From positions 2,084,248 through 2,148,247 of the forward strand of contig NC_020813.1 of NCBI RefSeq assembly GCF_000348725.1: a stretch of DNA of 64,000 nt, given 5' to 3'. The notes beneath the pieces were generated by a model. That model saw only the letters and a list, made by a program, of their open reading frames with translations. It was not told where the DNA came from and did no database searches. A program made the position numbers and the translations under genes. Of this stretch, positions 8,491-16,907 are shown piece by piece; positions within the stretch are counted from its first letter, which is position 1; every line of letters begins with the position of its first letter. This DNA comes from Pseudobdellovibrio exovorus JSS. Lineage in GTDB: Bacteria; Bdellovibrionota; Bdellovibrionia; Bdellovibrionales; Bdellovibrionaceae.

Positions 8491-9318
8491 ATGGCAGGAA
8501 CAAATAATATCAACTCTAATGGCAATGATCCTTTCGAGGAATTTGAATTCCGTCCTATTAACGAAGGTTTGGGCTTTCAAAAACGTCAGCGCTCGACTTC
8601 AGCAGCCTCTACTATGGGTATGGGTGCGAATGTGGATTCTGGATTCGAAGTTAATCCAACACGCAACACTCCCCGTTCTAGTCCTAGCTTTTCAGCTCCG
8701 CTTCCTCGCACAAGTACGCCTCGTCCGAACACAGCTCCGGTAACGCCAAAAGTTCCTTCTTTTGAAATCCCGACTATCGAAGACGACTCTATTGCTAAAG
8801 CACAAACAGCTGTAAATGAGATTCTGAAAAATCTAAATCAAAAGCGCCACTTAGATTTTTTAAATGAAACTGAAAAACAAAAAACTCTTTTAAAGAAATC
8901 AAAGCCATTCTTCTTTGCGGCCACATTGGATGCCATGTTGATCACGGCTATGTTTTTACTGAGTATGATCGCTATGCTGAGCATCACTAAAGTAGATCTT
9001 TTGATGAATCTAGGACATGCCAATACCTCTATGTCTGTCTTTGCGGCTACTGGTGGTTTATTCTTATCGATTATGTTCATTTACATGGTCACGACTCGTG
9101 CCTTCGCTGGATTTACTCCGGGCGAATGGGCTTTTGACCAACAAGTCGGCGATGAGTCTCACCAAAAAGGTTTAAGTTATATCCCACGTGTTGTGGCCAG
9201 AACGTTATTAGTTACGGCAACGGGTTTTATTTTGCTTCCTGTTCTTTCTTATCTTTTCAACAAAGATATCGCAGGACAACTGACTGGAACACCAATGTTC
9301 AGAAAACCAAATGGCTAA
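8491..9318 (+). CDS. RDD family membrane protein
   Basis: The 275-residue protein starts with about 140 hydrophilic residues rich in Ser, Pro, Asn and Thr, probably disordered and cytoplasmic. An RDD-type domain follows: a first helix with AATLDAMLI (the position of the Arg-Asp-Asp motif, here only the Asp is clear), a second helix near residue 185-205, TPGEWAFDQQVGDE (the usual G-x-x-x-x-G-x-x-V segment), and a last helix near 245. The family is of poorly defined transport or membrane-stress function. An AGGAGCT binding site lies 8 bases before the ATG. Its end overlaps rfaE2 by eight bases. Confidence 0.8.
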   Translation: MAGTNNINSNGNDPFEEFEFRPINEGLGFQKRQRSTSAASTMGMGANVDSGFEVNPTRNTPRSSPSFSAPLPRTSTPRPNTAPVTPKVPSFEIPTIEDDSIAKAQTAVNEILKNLNQKRHLDFLNETEKQKTLLKKSKPFFFAATLDAMLITAMFLLSMIAMLSITKVDLLMNLGHANTSMSVFAATGGLFLSIMFIYMVTTRAFAGFTPGEWAFDQQVGDESHQKGLSYIPRVVARTLLVTATGFILLPVLSYLFNKDIAGQLTGTPMFRKPNG

Positions 9319-9787
9319 CTTTCCACGCGTTTTAACCACCGCCAATGTAACTGAGTGCACAGACCTTTACCGATCTGAGAAAAAGAAAATCGTCTTCACG
9401 AATGGTTGCTTCGACCTTTTACATATCGGTCACGTAACATACTTAGAAGAAGCCAAAAAACTAGGTGATGTTCTTATTGTAGGGATTAATACAGATGCCT
9501 CTGTCAGTAAGCTCAAAGGTCCTACTCGCCCCATTCAAAATGAAAAAGATCGCAGTGAAATCTTAGCCGCTCTAAAATCCGTGGATCATACGATCCTATT
9601 TGCTGAAGAGACTCCATTGAATCTTATCCAAACCATTAAGCCTGATGTTTTAGTTAAAGGTGGAGACTGGAAAATTGAACAGATCGTCGGAAGTGACTTT
9701 GTACTTTCCTATGGTGGCAGCGTGCAGTCGCTTAATTTCGTTCACGGAAAATCGACCACGTCCATTATTGAGAAATCGAAAACTTAG
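9311..9787 (+). CDS. rfaE2: D-glycero-beta-D-manno-heptose 1-phosphate adenylyltransferase
   Basis: At 158 residues this is the stand-alone adenylyltransferase half of HldE. The nucleotidyltransferase signature TNGCFDLLHIGHVTYLEEA (HxGH type) is near residue 31, LIVGINTDASVSKLKGPTRP near 58, and KPDVLVKGGDW near 116, the last being characteristic of the RfaE domain II. It makes ADP-heptose for the lipopolysaccharide inner core. The kinase half is not next to it and must be elsewhere. It overlaps the RDD gene by eight bases and ends convergently against the next gene (four-base overlap). Confidence 0.94.
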   Translation: MANFPRVLTTANVTECTDLYRSEKKKIVFTNGCFDLLHIGHVTYLEEAKKLGDVLIVGINTDASVSKLKGPTRPIQNEKDRSEILAALKSVDHTILFAEETPLNLIQTIKPDVLVKGGDWKIEQIVGSDFVLSYGGSVQSLNFVHGKSTTSIIEKSKT

Positions 9788-10929
9788 TTCTGCGCCACGT
9801 TGTTCGGAGCCGAAGCTTGAATGATCGCAGCGACCTGTCTTGCAAGCCCAGCTAACTCTTGATCACTTGACGAAACCATCTGGCTTAATGCTGGCATTAA
9901 CACAAAGTAATCGCTCATTGAAAACATCACCACAGAATCATCACGTCTTTGACGAGGATCCGTAATCGCGCTGACATCACCTTGGCTTAACAGTGTTAAA
10001 TTCACATTTAACATATTCAAAACCTGAGTTTTTAAAGACTTATCTTGGGTCTGTAACGCCTGACTTAAATACTGCAAGTTCGGTTGAACTAAGTAAGCTT
10101 TGAATGACTGTTCAATATAAGATTGATACCCAGCAAAGCTGTTCACATCTAAGTGAGCTAACTGAGACAAACTCGCCAATGAAGGCACTGATCTTAAAGC
10201 CATCAAACCCAAAGATTTAAAGTTTTGATCACGTTGAGTCAGTAAATCCTGAGCCATCGCTTGGTACTCATCCGCAGTCACTTCATTTTGGCGATAAGCG
10301 GCTACAAATAATGATAAGTTCTCTGGAGTCGGAGATGCCAGCAATAGTGATCTCCACTCAGCGAAAGACTTTTTCTTAGTTTCTTCTGGCTCATTCTTAA
10401 CTTGATCTTGAGCTGCTTGAACTTGATTCGCATTCCCAGCGTAGCCATTGCTATCCACAACTGGTGCAGTTGTATTTGCCGCTTGAGTCGCATCTGCATT
10501 TCTTTTAGAAATGTCTTGCTGAGCCTGAGCTACAACGGGTGCAGACTTCTGGGCTGTCGTGAGTTGCTGTTGTCTTCTTTGATTAGCAGCTAATTGTTTC
10601 TTTTTAGCTTCGTCTTTCTTTTTTAGCTCTTCTTTTTTCTTAGCAATAAGCTCTTTCTTTTTCTTTTCAAATTCAGCTTTGCTAACTTTGCCATTTCCTT
10701 TTTTAGCTAAAGCTTCATAGATTTGCTCTAATTCGCGACCATCTAAGTTATATTCAGAATAAGATTCCTCAACACGGGCCATTTCGTAGTTAATAACCAT
10801 GCTGTTATCAAAAGAAGTTGAGGCTGAAGATTTACGGTTCAAGTGCATGAAAAGCGCAGCAAATGCGGCCAAAGCAGTTAAGGAAACTGCACCCACTATC
10901 TTTTCGTTTTTAGTAAAACCTGATTCCAT
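9784..10929 (-). CDS. hypothetical inner-membrane protein with Lys-rich coiled coil
   Basis: No family is recognised. The 381-residue protein has one N-terminal membrane helix (about residues 10-29), then a charged stretch at 65-120 made almost entirely of Lys, Glu, Ala and Gln, predicted to be a coiled coil. A Gln/Ala/Asn-rich spacer follows at 120-170. The C-terminal 190 residues look helical, with Leu/Gln-rich repeats of the kind seen in helical-repeat scaffolds. Topology suggests a membrane-anchored periplasmic or cytoplasmic scaffold. The 3' end overlaps rfaE2 by four bases. The start follows a GGAGC binding site. Confidence 0.68.
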   Translation of the reverse strand: MESGFTKNEKIVGAVSLTALAAFAALFMHLNRKSSASTSFDNSMVINYEMARVEESYSEYNLDGRELEQIYEALAKKGNGKVSKAEFEKKKKELIAKKKEELKKKDEAKKKQLAANQRRQQQLTTAQKSAPVVAQAQQDISKRNADATQAANTTAPVVDSNGYAGNANQVQAAQDQVKNEPEETKKKSFAEWRSLLLASPTPENLSLFVAAYRQNEVTADEYQAMAQDLLTQRDQNFKSLGLMALRSVPSLASLSQLAHLDVNSFAGYQSYIEQSFKAYLVQPNLQYLSQALQTQDKSLKTQVLNMLNVNLTLLSQGDVSAITDPRQRRDDSVVMFSMSDYFVLMPALSQMVSSSDQELAGLARQVAAIIQASAPNNVAQN

Positions 10930-11073
10930 ATAATGCTCCTTACGTAATGTAAGAGCACTTTCAAGACCAACTTGGCATGACTAACTATAATATAGATGAG
11001 CTGAGCGGTCCCTTATGAGACAGTGTCGTAAGAAGGCCTTTTTGCAGCTAACAGCCGTCAATAGAATAGACAC

Positions 11074-11451
11074 TTACTTCCATTCCACAGGACAAAATCC
11101 TACACGTGCACCTATCTGTGCGGGGAACTGACGACAGGTATCGGGACGACGTTCGTACACAGTGCAAAGTCTGGTCCTCGAGTCCAAGAAGTAGCAATCA
11201 CTATTTGCTTTCTGCGTGATCATAAAGAACTCTGTGCCCTCGCGATAAGACGTGATGATTTTTTCTTTCTTCAATCTTTTCGCTAACTTCTTAATCGAGT
11301 TGTCCACTTCATCTTGAGAAGCAACCCCTAATCGGACCAAATCTGAAGCTTTCACTTCTACCGGCATCGCACAGCAGTTAGCCCGACAACGGGAACAGTT
11401 ATCTGCATCATATTTTTTCCACGTGCTGGGCCGATCTTTATCCGGTTTCAT
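11074..11451 (-). CDS. YkgJ-family cysteine cluster protein
   Basis: This 125-residue protein has the Cys arrangement of the YkgJ/UPF0153 family: CSRCRANCCAMP near residue 19, then a CYFLD strand, CTVYERRPDTCRQFPAQ near 92, and a final Cys at 120. Such clusters are thought to bind zinc or an iron-sulfur centre; the biochemical role is not established. A second, longer family member lies at 56828-57286, so the window holds two. It is a single-gene unit on the minus strand with no close partner. Confidence 0.85.
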   Translation of the reverse strand: MKPDKDRPSTWKKYDADNCSRCRANCCAMPVEVKASDLVRLGVASQDEVDNSIKKLAKRLKKEKIITSYREGTEFFMITQKANSDCYFLDSRTRLCTVYERRPDTCRQFPAQIGARVGFCPVEWK

Positions 11452-11631
11452 AAAGCTAGAGTGTAAGCCCTAAACGTCATAACGTCCAAACTTTATACAA
11501 TCAGATCGCGTAAATTATTTATAGTTGATCTGAACACGCGGCATACCTTTTGCCTTAGTAGTCTTCAACTGGTTTTCAAAAACCCTTTTAAAACTATTAT
11601 AAAGTGATCCCCCATCACTTAAGGAGAAGAC

Positions 11632-13674
11632 ATGAAACGTGCAATTAATGCCTTGATGACAACGACCTTGCTCTTGGCGCAAACCGCTTGGTCAGAAGAT
11701 GGTACTATCAGCCGCATCCGTGAATCAGTAGGAGCTAAACTACGTGAAGCTGATATTAGAGCCGGAGTCGACTTCTTTGACTTAGGTTTTGATCTAGGTG
11801 ATGTATTGCATGCGTCTACAGGTTTAGAATATCAATATATATTAGATCCAGATTCTGGTCGCTATCTTAGACAAGATCGCTGGAAAGATAAAGTGCGTGT
11901 ACGCGTAGGTGCTGGTTTAGTGGCGGACCGCGAAGTGTCTCGTCAACTGACATACGGCCGTTATCATACGGACTGGAAAACTGCTGCAACTAATATTATG
12001 TTCAGCCCATACAATTTAAAAAATTTAAACTCTTCTGTTTTACAAAACAGTATGCGTGCCGGTGATATGGCTTCTATCACTTTGAATAAAGCCACATTCC
12101 TTGGATTAGACTTACATGATGGAACACGTTCAACACCTGCTAGTGGTGGTGTCCGCGCCGGTAAAATCTTCTCTGGTAAAATCACTGTTAAAATCCTAAA
12201 AGAGGCTGATGGTAAAATCACATTGAACTTTGCTAATGCCGACGAAAATGCCGTGCAGTTAGCTGGTAGCGTGAGCATCAATATCGTTCCAGGTTTATTG
12301 CGTTTAAAACTTTTATCTATTGAACACAACGCCCGTCTTCGTGGTACAGCCGATCTTGCTACGTTCACTTATGATCTTTCAAACCCAACAGCGACAGCTG
12401 CATTGGATAAGATTTTACAATCATTCGATGAAATCTCGATCTTACAAGATGAGCGCTTATTGCGCGAAGGTATCAGCTTAGACAATGAGTTAGCAAAAGG
12501 TCTTATCGATGTTGTCGCTTCAGATGAAGCCAGCACCGCAGCTAATTCAGGTGTGATCAAAACACAAAATGTTTCGAACAATATCGTGAGTGGTCAACGT
12601 ACACGTGTACGCTTCAGACTTATTCCTAACTTTATCCAAAGTAATACAGATAGCTTACAAAGTATGAACTTGGTGAACATGAATATGGGGACAAGCCAAT
12701 TAAGAGCTGGTCAGTACTTAGTGGGTTATAGATCTGAAACAAAACGTCAAAATCGTTCGCGTATTCAGTCTATTTCAAGCGTCGTTTACCAACCATCAGT
12801 ATTATTAACAGATAACAGCCAAGCGCGCGGTTACCGTGGATTAGATGATCTTGTCGGGATCTCTTACCATACAGAAGCTCGCCGTCACCAAAACGTAAAA
12901 GAGTTATTAACTTACGCGAAACTGTGTAATGCGGGAATCTTGCAATGTGGCCGTGACATCCAAACAACAGTTGTTGCAGATGACAGCGCAGAAGCAAGAC
13001 AGTTAGATAATATCTCGAATGTTTATTCGAACTACTTCTTCGCAAAAGGACTTTTTGTTAAGATTAAAGAGCGCATGAACTGGGATCAGTCTAGCCAAAA
13101 TCAAAAACAAGAGGCTATCAAGCAAACGATCCGTCCATTGGTAACTCAATTCGTAGTCGATCGCGTAGACGAACGTACGAACTCTTTATCAAACTTGATT
13201 TACGATGCTCTAGAGCATGGTTGCTACTCGAACTTAATCGGTATAAGCGCACGTGAACAAAGAAGCGGATTCTTTAAACGTATCGCTGAAAGATTATGGG
13301 GCGAGTGTAATACAAGCATCTACGATCTAGCACATGATTCAGACACTAACATCCGTAACAACATTCCGGCTCTGTTGATCGCTCTTTACAATCCGACAAT
13401 CTTTGGTGATGCGTCGAACCCATATGTAAAAGCAAGTGCTGAAACTAAAGCGGACTTAGCGAAATACTTCGCCGTGAGCATCAACACTCGTTACCAAGTT
13501 TCAGAAACTATGGAAAGAACAGTAAATGGTTTGGAATTCGGTTTATCAAATGCTCAAGCTGGTCAAGTGATGGAGTTCTCGAACTTGATCGATACTTGGC
13601 AACAACAGTCGAACAACACTTTGACTTTCGCCGATCGTCAAAGAATGTTAAGAGCAGGGGCTGGTCAACAATAA
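11632..13674 (+). CDS. large secreted protein, 680 aa, unknown family
   Basis: The ATG at 11632 follows AAGGAGA by six bases. A signal peptide is visible (hydrophobic core LMTTTLLLAQTAWS, cleavage near residue 21). The mature protein has no family I can name. Its first 300 residues are rich in alternating polar/hydrophobic beta-like strands (for example VKVRVGAGLV-type segments near 90 and ITVKIL near 185), and the C-terminal half is more helical, with Cys residues near 432, 438, 531 and 561 that could form disulfides. It ends with a strong rho-independent terminator. It may be an exported protein of the predatory life style, but this is only suggested by location in the genome of such an organism. 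Confidence 0.75.
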   Translation: MKRAINALMTTTLLLAQTAWSEDGTISRIRESVGAKLREADIRAGVDFFDLGFDLGDVLHASTGLEYQYILDPDSGRYLRQDRWKDKVRVRVGAGLVADREVSRQLTYGRYHTDWKTAATNIMFSPYNLKNLNSSVLQNSMRAGDMASITLNKATFLGLDLHDGTRSTPASGGVRAGKIFSGKITVKILKEADGKITLNFANADENAVQLAGSVSINIVPGLLRLKLLSIEHNARLRGTADLATFTYDLSNPTATAALDKILQSFDEISILQDERLLREGISLDNELAKGLIDVVASDEASTAANSGVIKTQNVSNNIVSGQRTRVRFRLIPNFIQSNTDSLQSMNLVNMNMGTSQLRAGQYLVGYRSETKRQNRSRIQSISSVVYQPSVLLTDNSQARGYRGLDDLVGISYHTEARRHQNVKELLTYAKLCNAGILQCGRDIQTTVVADDSAEARQLDNISNVYSNYFFAKGLFVKIKERMNWDQSSQNQKQEAIKQTIRPLVTQFVVDRVDERTNSLSNLIYDALEHGCYSNLIGISAREQRSGFFKRIAERLWGECNTSIYDLAHDSDTNIRNNIPALLIALYNPTIFGDASNPYVKASAETKADLAKYFAVSINTRYQVSETMERTVNGLEFGLSNAQAGQVMEFSNLIDTWQQQSNNTLTFADRQRMLRAGAGQQ

Positions 13675-13705
13675 CCAGCCGCCTCAAGACAATAACCCCT
13701 AACAG

Positions 13706-13740
13706 AAAAGCCGACCTAAAAAGTCGGCTTTTTCTTTTTT
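13706..13740 (+). terminator. rho-independent terminator
   Basis: AAAAGCCGAC (13706-13715) pairs with GTCGGCTTTT (13723-13732) around a seven-base loop, followed by a T-rich run to 13740. It lies 32 bases after the stop of the 680-aa secreted protein gene. Confidence 0.9.
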
Positions 13741-13802
13741 AATTAACGCTATGACTCTACTAGAGCTACTACAGCGACTCAATATGAGATGAAATTAAAG
13801 AT

Positions 13803-13830
13803 TAAGGTTTGGTCTAGTCCAGTCCGATAA
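13803..13830 (+). promoter_or_regulatory. sigma-28 (FliA)-type promoter
   Basis: TAAGGTTT (13803-13810) and TCCGATAA (13823-13830) each match seven of eight bases of the FliA consensus TAAAGTTT and GCCGATAA, with a 12-base spacer (11 is usual). The predicted transcript start is about 20 bases upstream of the ATG at 13858, leaving just enough leader for the GGAGG binding site. It would drive the operon that includes the YcgR-like PilZ protein. Confidence 0.65.
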
Positions 13831-13857
13831 ACTAAATGTACTGGAGGTACGTATATA

Positions 13858-14154
13858 ATGAACACAAATTACGATGCAAACTTAGTTTACCAGTTTTTGA
13901 CTCAGACACCGGAATCGGCTTTGAAGAAAATGCTCGTCGGTCCTTCTTTTAATGATGTTCACTTTTCTATGTTAATGAAAGTCGTACGCCATTCAAATGA
14001 AGACCAATTCTGCGATCATTTCTATAATAGCACTTATCCAAAAGCGAAATTCAGTGCTAATGAAATCAATTCAAAAGAAGTTTTTTGGAGCAACTGTATC
14101 AACACGTTAAATCAACATGGACTCCTTTCTCCTGCACAAAAAGCTGCCGCCTAA
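13858..14154 (+). CDS. hypothetical 98-aa protein, first gene of FliA-type operon
   Basis: This small soluble protein is not recognised. It has no signal peptide or membrane helix and looks mostly helical. Its ATG follows a good binding site (TGGAGG, eight bases upstream), and a FliA-type promoter is placed correctly in front of it. The 3' end overlaps by 38 bases the most upstream possible start of the methyltransferase gene, and a terminator-like hairpin follows 32 bases after its stop. Co-transcription with a YcgR-like PilZ gene hints at a motility link; the sequence itself does not show a function. Confidence 0.72.
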   Translation: MNTNYDANLVYQFLTQTPESALKKMLVGPSFNDVHFSMLMKVVRHSNEDQFCDHFYNSTYPKAKFSANEINSKEVFWSNCINTLNQHGLLSPAQKAAA

Positions 14155-15073
14155 TTTTAGCGTTCTAATTCCTTTTATAAGGTTTGAAAAGGAGCTCGAA
14201 AACGAGCTCCTTTTGTCTGGTCATACGATTGTATTTAAAAATAATAAGTACTTTATCGTTGCGCCCTTAGATAAAAAACCAATATGGGCACAAGAGCTGT
14301 TAAGCGACTGTCAGTGTATTGAGTTTTCTAATAAAGCCCATGCTGTTAAAGTTTTAAAATCTTTCGACACTCTAGGGGTTTATTTTCCTACCGATGCCAA
14401 TACTAAGTTGGCCGATAGTATACGTAAAGATCTGCGTGAACTGAGCCTCAAACGTATTGAATTCAAAGTCCCATCGCCATTTAATTTTAAGTATTTTGCA
14501 TGGGGACTATTAGATAGCTCCCATTTGATTGTATGCCAGTCCCCTTCATCACAATTTCCACTGGGGTGGCACGAGTTCAAAGAAGATAAGGCCATCCCAC
14601 CGAATCGAGCCTACCTGAAGCTCTGGGAAGTCTTGTCTTTAGGATACATCCATTTAGACAAATCGGATATCGCAATTGATTTGGGTTCAAGCCCCGGCGG
14701 CTGGTCGTGGGTTCTAAGCCAATTTGTTTCTAAAGTGTACTCGGTGGACAAAGCACCGCTGTCTGAGAAAATACAGCAACAAAAAAATATCCTCTATACC
14801 TCTGGGGATGCCTTCCAAATAAAGCCTACTGATTTTGCTGATTGCAGTTGGCTATTTTCAGATATTATCTGCACGCCAGAAAGACTTCTGGGTCTTGTTC
14901 ACAATTGGATAGACAACTCGAATGTACAAAACTTTGTCTGCACGATTAAATTTAAGGGTGATTGTAACTTTGATATCTTAAAAGAATTTCTACAGATTCA
15001 GGACTCAAGAATAATCCATTTGTATCAGAATAAAAATGAAGTAACATGGATTAGACAAGGTAATAAAAAATGA
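14117..15073 (+). CDS. RlmM/FtsJ-like 2'-O-ribose methyltransferase
   Basis: The C-terminal domain is an FtsJ-type methyltransferase. SAM motif I reads IAIDLGSSPGGWSWVL, and the K-D-K-E catalytic tetrad is intact: Lys in RAYLKLWEVL, Asp in LFSDIIC, Lys in CTIKFKGD, Glu in KNEVTWIR. The last motif closely resembles the RlmM version. The N-terminal FEKELENELLLSGH segment also looks like the start of RlmM, so I keep the upstream ATG at 14117 although it has no clear binding site; TTG at 14213 is the alternative. RlmM methylates C2498 of 23S rRNA; the substrate here is inferred. The stop overlaps the PilZ gene by four bases. The DNA encoding FEKELENELLL is a strong palindrome. Confidence 0.78.
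   Translation: MDSFLLHKKLPPNFSVLIPFIRFEKELENELLLSGHTIVFKNNKYFIVAPLDKKPIWAQELLSDCQCIEFSNKAHAVKVLKSFDTLGVYFPTDANTKLADSIRKDLRELSLKRIEFKVPSPFNFKYFAWGLLDSSHLIVCQSPSSQFPLGWHEFKEDKAIPPNRAYLKLWEVLSLGYIHLDKSDIAIDLGSSPGGWSWVLSQFVSKVYSVDKAPLSEKIQQQKNILYTSGDAFQIKPTDFADCSWLFSDIICTPERLLGLVHNWIDNSNVQNFVCTIKFKGDCNFDILKEFLQIQDSRIIHLYQNKNEVTWIRQGNKK
14187..14214 (+). terminator. strong hairpin inside the 5' part of the RlmM-like gene
   Basis: AAAAGGAGCTCG (14187-14198) pairs perfectly with CGAGCTCCTTTT (14203-14214) around AAAA. The GC-rich stem followed by TTTTG has the form of an intrinsic terminator, with a short U run. It lies just after the 98-aa gene and within the reading frame of the methyltransferase, so it could attenuate the downstream genes or hide their start region. 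Confidence 0.55.
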
Positions 15074-15747
15074 GCCAAGAATCTTTTTTTAACAAAATAA
15101 GTTCATCAGCTTTTTCAGAGATTATAAAATCAATTTCTGAACATCAAACAGAGCTGATTCTTAAGGTTCGTGATCAATATGCCAAGTCAGAAATAAAATC
15201 TGTCAGATCCAGTGGTTTCATTCTTCCCTCTTTAGGCACCAATCAAATTTTAGATGAAAAGGTCACTGTCTGTTTTCATCTAAACGATGAACTTTATTTT
15301 TTCGTTTCTGCCATTAATAATGAAGAAGCTGAGTGCCAGATAAAAAAACCAGAACATATTTTTCAATTACAAAGACGTAATAATTACCGCGTATCCATGC
15401 CTCTTGGCGTAAAATACACCTGTCGCCTAAAAAAAATTAATTTAGAGCCTTTAAAAAAAGAAGCCACCTTAGAAATTCGCGATATCAGTTTGGGTGGATG
15501 CCAAGTCTTTTTTGAATCGGCCAGCGGTGAATCCCTACTCAAACAAAATGATAAGTTTGAAATTTATCTAAAACTCGATCGCTTTGAATTTGCCGCTTTA
15601 CAGTTGATAGCTCGCCATATTAAACCACTGGAAGATAATGGCTTTTTAGTAGGTTGCAGTTTCGAAGAAGTGAATGCAGAAGTCCTATCGGAAGTTCAAG
15701 CTCTATTAATGTTTTTAGATCGCTTCCATCGTGGACGTAATAGCTAG
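15070..15747 (+). CDS. YcgR-like PilZ domain protein
   Basis: The 225-residue protein has an N-terminal barrel-like domain (about 1-95) and a PilZ domain (about 98-220). Both c-di-GMP-binding motifs are visible: RRNNYR near residue 101 and DISLGG near 137, which is the DxSxxG motif. This two-domain layout is that of YcgR/FlrZ proteins, which slow or steer the flagellar motor when c-di-GMP is high. It overlaps the methyltransferase stop by four bases and lies behind a FliA-type promoter, which supports a motility role. Binding residues are seen; target and effect are inferred. Confidence 0.87.
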   Translation: MSQESFFNKISSSAFSEIIKSISEHQTELILKVRDQYAKSEIKSVRSSGFILPSLGTNQILDEKVTVCFHLNDELYFFVSAINNEEAECQIKKPEHIFQLQRRNNYRVSMPLGVKYTCRLKKINLEPLKKEATLEIRDISLGGCQVFFESASGESLLKQNDKFEIYLKLDRFEFAALQLIARHIKPLEDNGFLVGCSFEEVNAEVLSEVQALLMFLDRFHRGRNS

Positions 15748-15768
15748 CTCTTTTTTTGCTGGTCCTCT

Positions 15769-16404
15769 TTAATACCCACTCGATTTTTGTGCTTTGTTCT
15801 TTTCATTCCAACGCAAAGTGTAGTCTTTATGAAGCTCGTTGAATTCGTCTATTTTTTCTTTTGCATAATCTTCAAAGTTTTTTCGTTTTTCACGAACATC
15901 CGCTTCAAATTCATCGCGGGCGTCGCGCTGATCGGCAGAAAAAGTACGTCTTCTTTCATCTTGATCGTTGAAAAAATCAGTGCGTTTTTCACTGGAAACT
16001 TTAGAGCTTAAAAAATTCTCACGAACTTCTTTTTGCTGCTTAGTGAACTCTTCGCGGTCACGGCGCTCTTTTTTATTAAACTCTTCACGTGCTCGGGTCA
16101 TGTCTTTATTAAAAAGCTCACGTTTTTTTCTAACCAGATCCATAAACTTTTCACGAACACGCGCTGGCGGCGTATTGAGGTCAGCCATCAATTCTGCCAT
16201 CAATGCTTTTTCATCATTCTGTCTGCGTGTTTCTTCTGGAACAGAACTGCGTAGCTTGTCTAATTCACTACGATCTTGTGCAATACTGTATTTGGGATCT
16301 ACCAACTGTTGGGGCGTTGAACTTCCAGCATCCTCACGAGTTGACGAAACCTGACAGCCCACTGCTAGCGCTAATATAATGAAGCCTAAGATATATTGAA
16401 TCAT
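15769..16404 (-). CDS. highly charged coiled-coil lipoprotein
   Basis: The 211-residue protein begins with a lipoprotein signal (hydrophobic core then LAVGC, lipidated Cys at residue 17). The mature part is extraordinarily rich in Arg, Glu, Lys and Asp, with repeated segments such as RREEFxxxQxxxR and DxRDEFEADVREKR and Phe at regular intervals, predicted to form one long alpha-helix or coiled coil. No family is recognised. It could be a periplasmic spacer or peptidoglycan-binding rod. It stands alone, convergent with the PilZ gene and upstream-adjacent to smpB on the same strand order. Confidence 0.75.
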   Translation of the reverse strand: MIQYILGFIILALAVGCQVSSTREDAGSSTPQQLVDPKYSIAQDRSELDKLRSSVPEETRRQNDEKALMAELMADLNTPPARVREKFMDLVRKKRELFNKDMTRAREEFNKKERRDREEFTKQQKEVRENFLSSKVSSEKRTDFFNDQDERRRTFSADQRDARDEFEADVREKRKNFEDYAKEKIDEFNELHKDYTLRWNEKNKAQKSSGY

Positions 16405-16441
16405 GTCCCCATTTTAACCTGTGCGGACAAAATTACCAACT

Positions 16442-16894
16442 TTATTTAGAAACTTGTTTCACTCGTCTTAAATGAGTATCCACATCACGCTTTTTGATAG
16501 CTTCGCGCTTATCGTGTAACTTCTTACCTTTAACCAAGGCGATCTCTACTTTAACACGACCTTTTTTGAAATAAATTTTGGTGGCTACGCAGGTCAGACC
16601 TTTTTCCCGTAAAGAGCCATAGATTTTATCTAGTTCACTCTTATGTAAAAGAATTTTTCTAAGTCTTTCTGGGTGATGGTTGTTATAGCTGCTAGCTTTG
16701 TATTCGCTGATATGGGCATTTTGTAAAAAAGCCTCATGGCCTTTAAATGAAATATAGGAATCTTTTAGCTGTACACTGTGTGCCCGAATAGATTTTACTT
16801 CACTACCCGTTAATACTAAACCCGCTTCAAAGGTTTCAATAATATGGTAGTCATGTCGAACACTGCGATTTTCTTGTATAATTAGAATCGACAT
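16442..16894 (-). CDS. smpB: SsrA-binding protein SmpB
   Basis: The 150-residue protein has the full SmpB pattern: NRSVRHDYHIIETFEAGLVL at the start, LTGSEVKSIRAHSVQLKDSY, EAFLQNAHISEY, the HHPERLRKILLHKSELD segment, and a basic C-terminal tail (HDKREAIKKRD) that inserts into the decoding path. It delivers tmRNA to stalled ribosomes in trans-translation. The tmRNA gene itself is not adjacent; I see none in the flanking short gaps. It is 13 bases downstream of rsmA and probably shares its transcript. Confidence 0.97.
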   Translation of the reverse strand: MSILIIQENRSVRHDYHIIETFEAGLVLTGSEVKSIRAHSVQLKDSYISFKGHEAFLQNAHISEYKASSYNNHHPERLRKILLHKSELDKIYGSLREKGLTCVATKIYFKKGRVKVEIALVKGKKLHDKREAIKKRDVDTHLRRVKQVSK

Positions 16895-16907
16895 ATACCC
16901 TATCCTA

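Noticed and set aside
16405-16441. tmRNA gene next to smpB
   Set aside because: The gaps around smpB are too short and contain no CCA-ending acceptor or tag-peptide frame.
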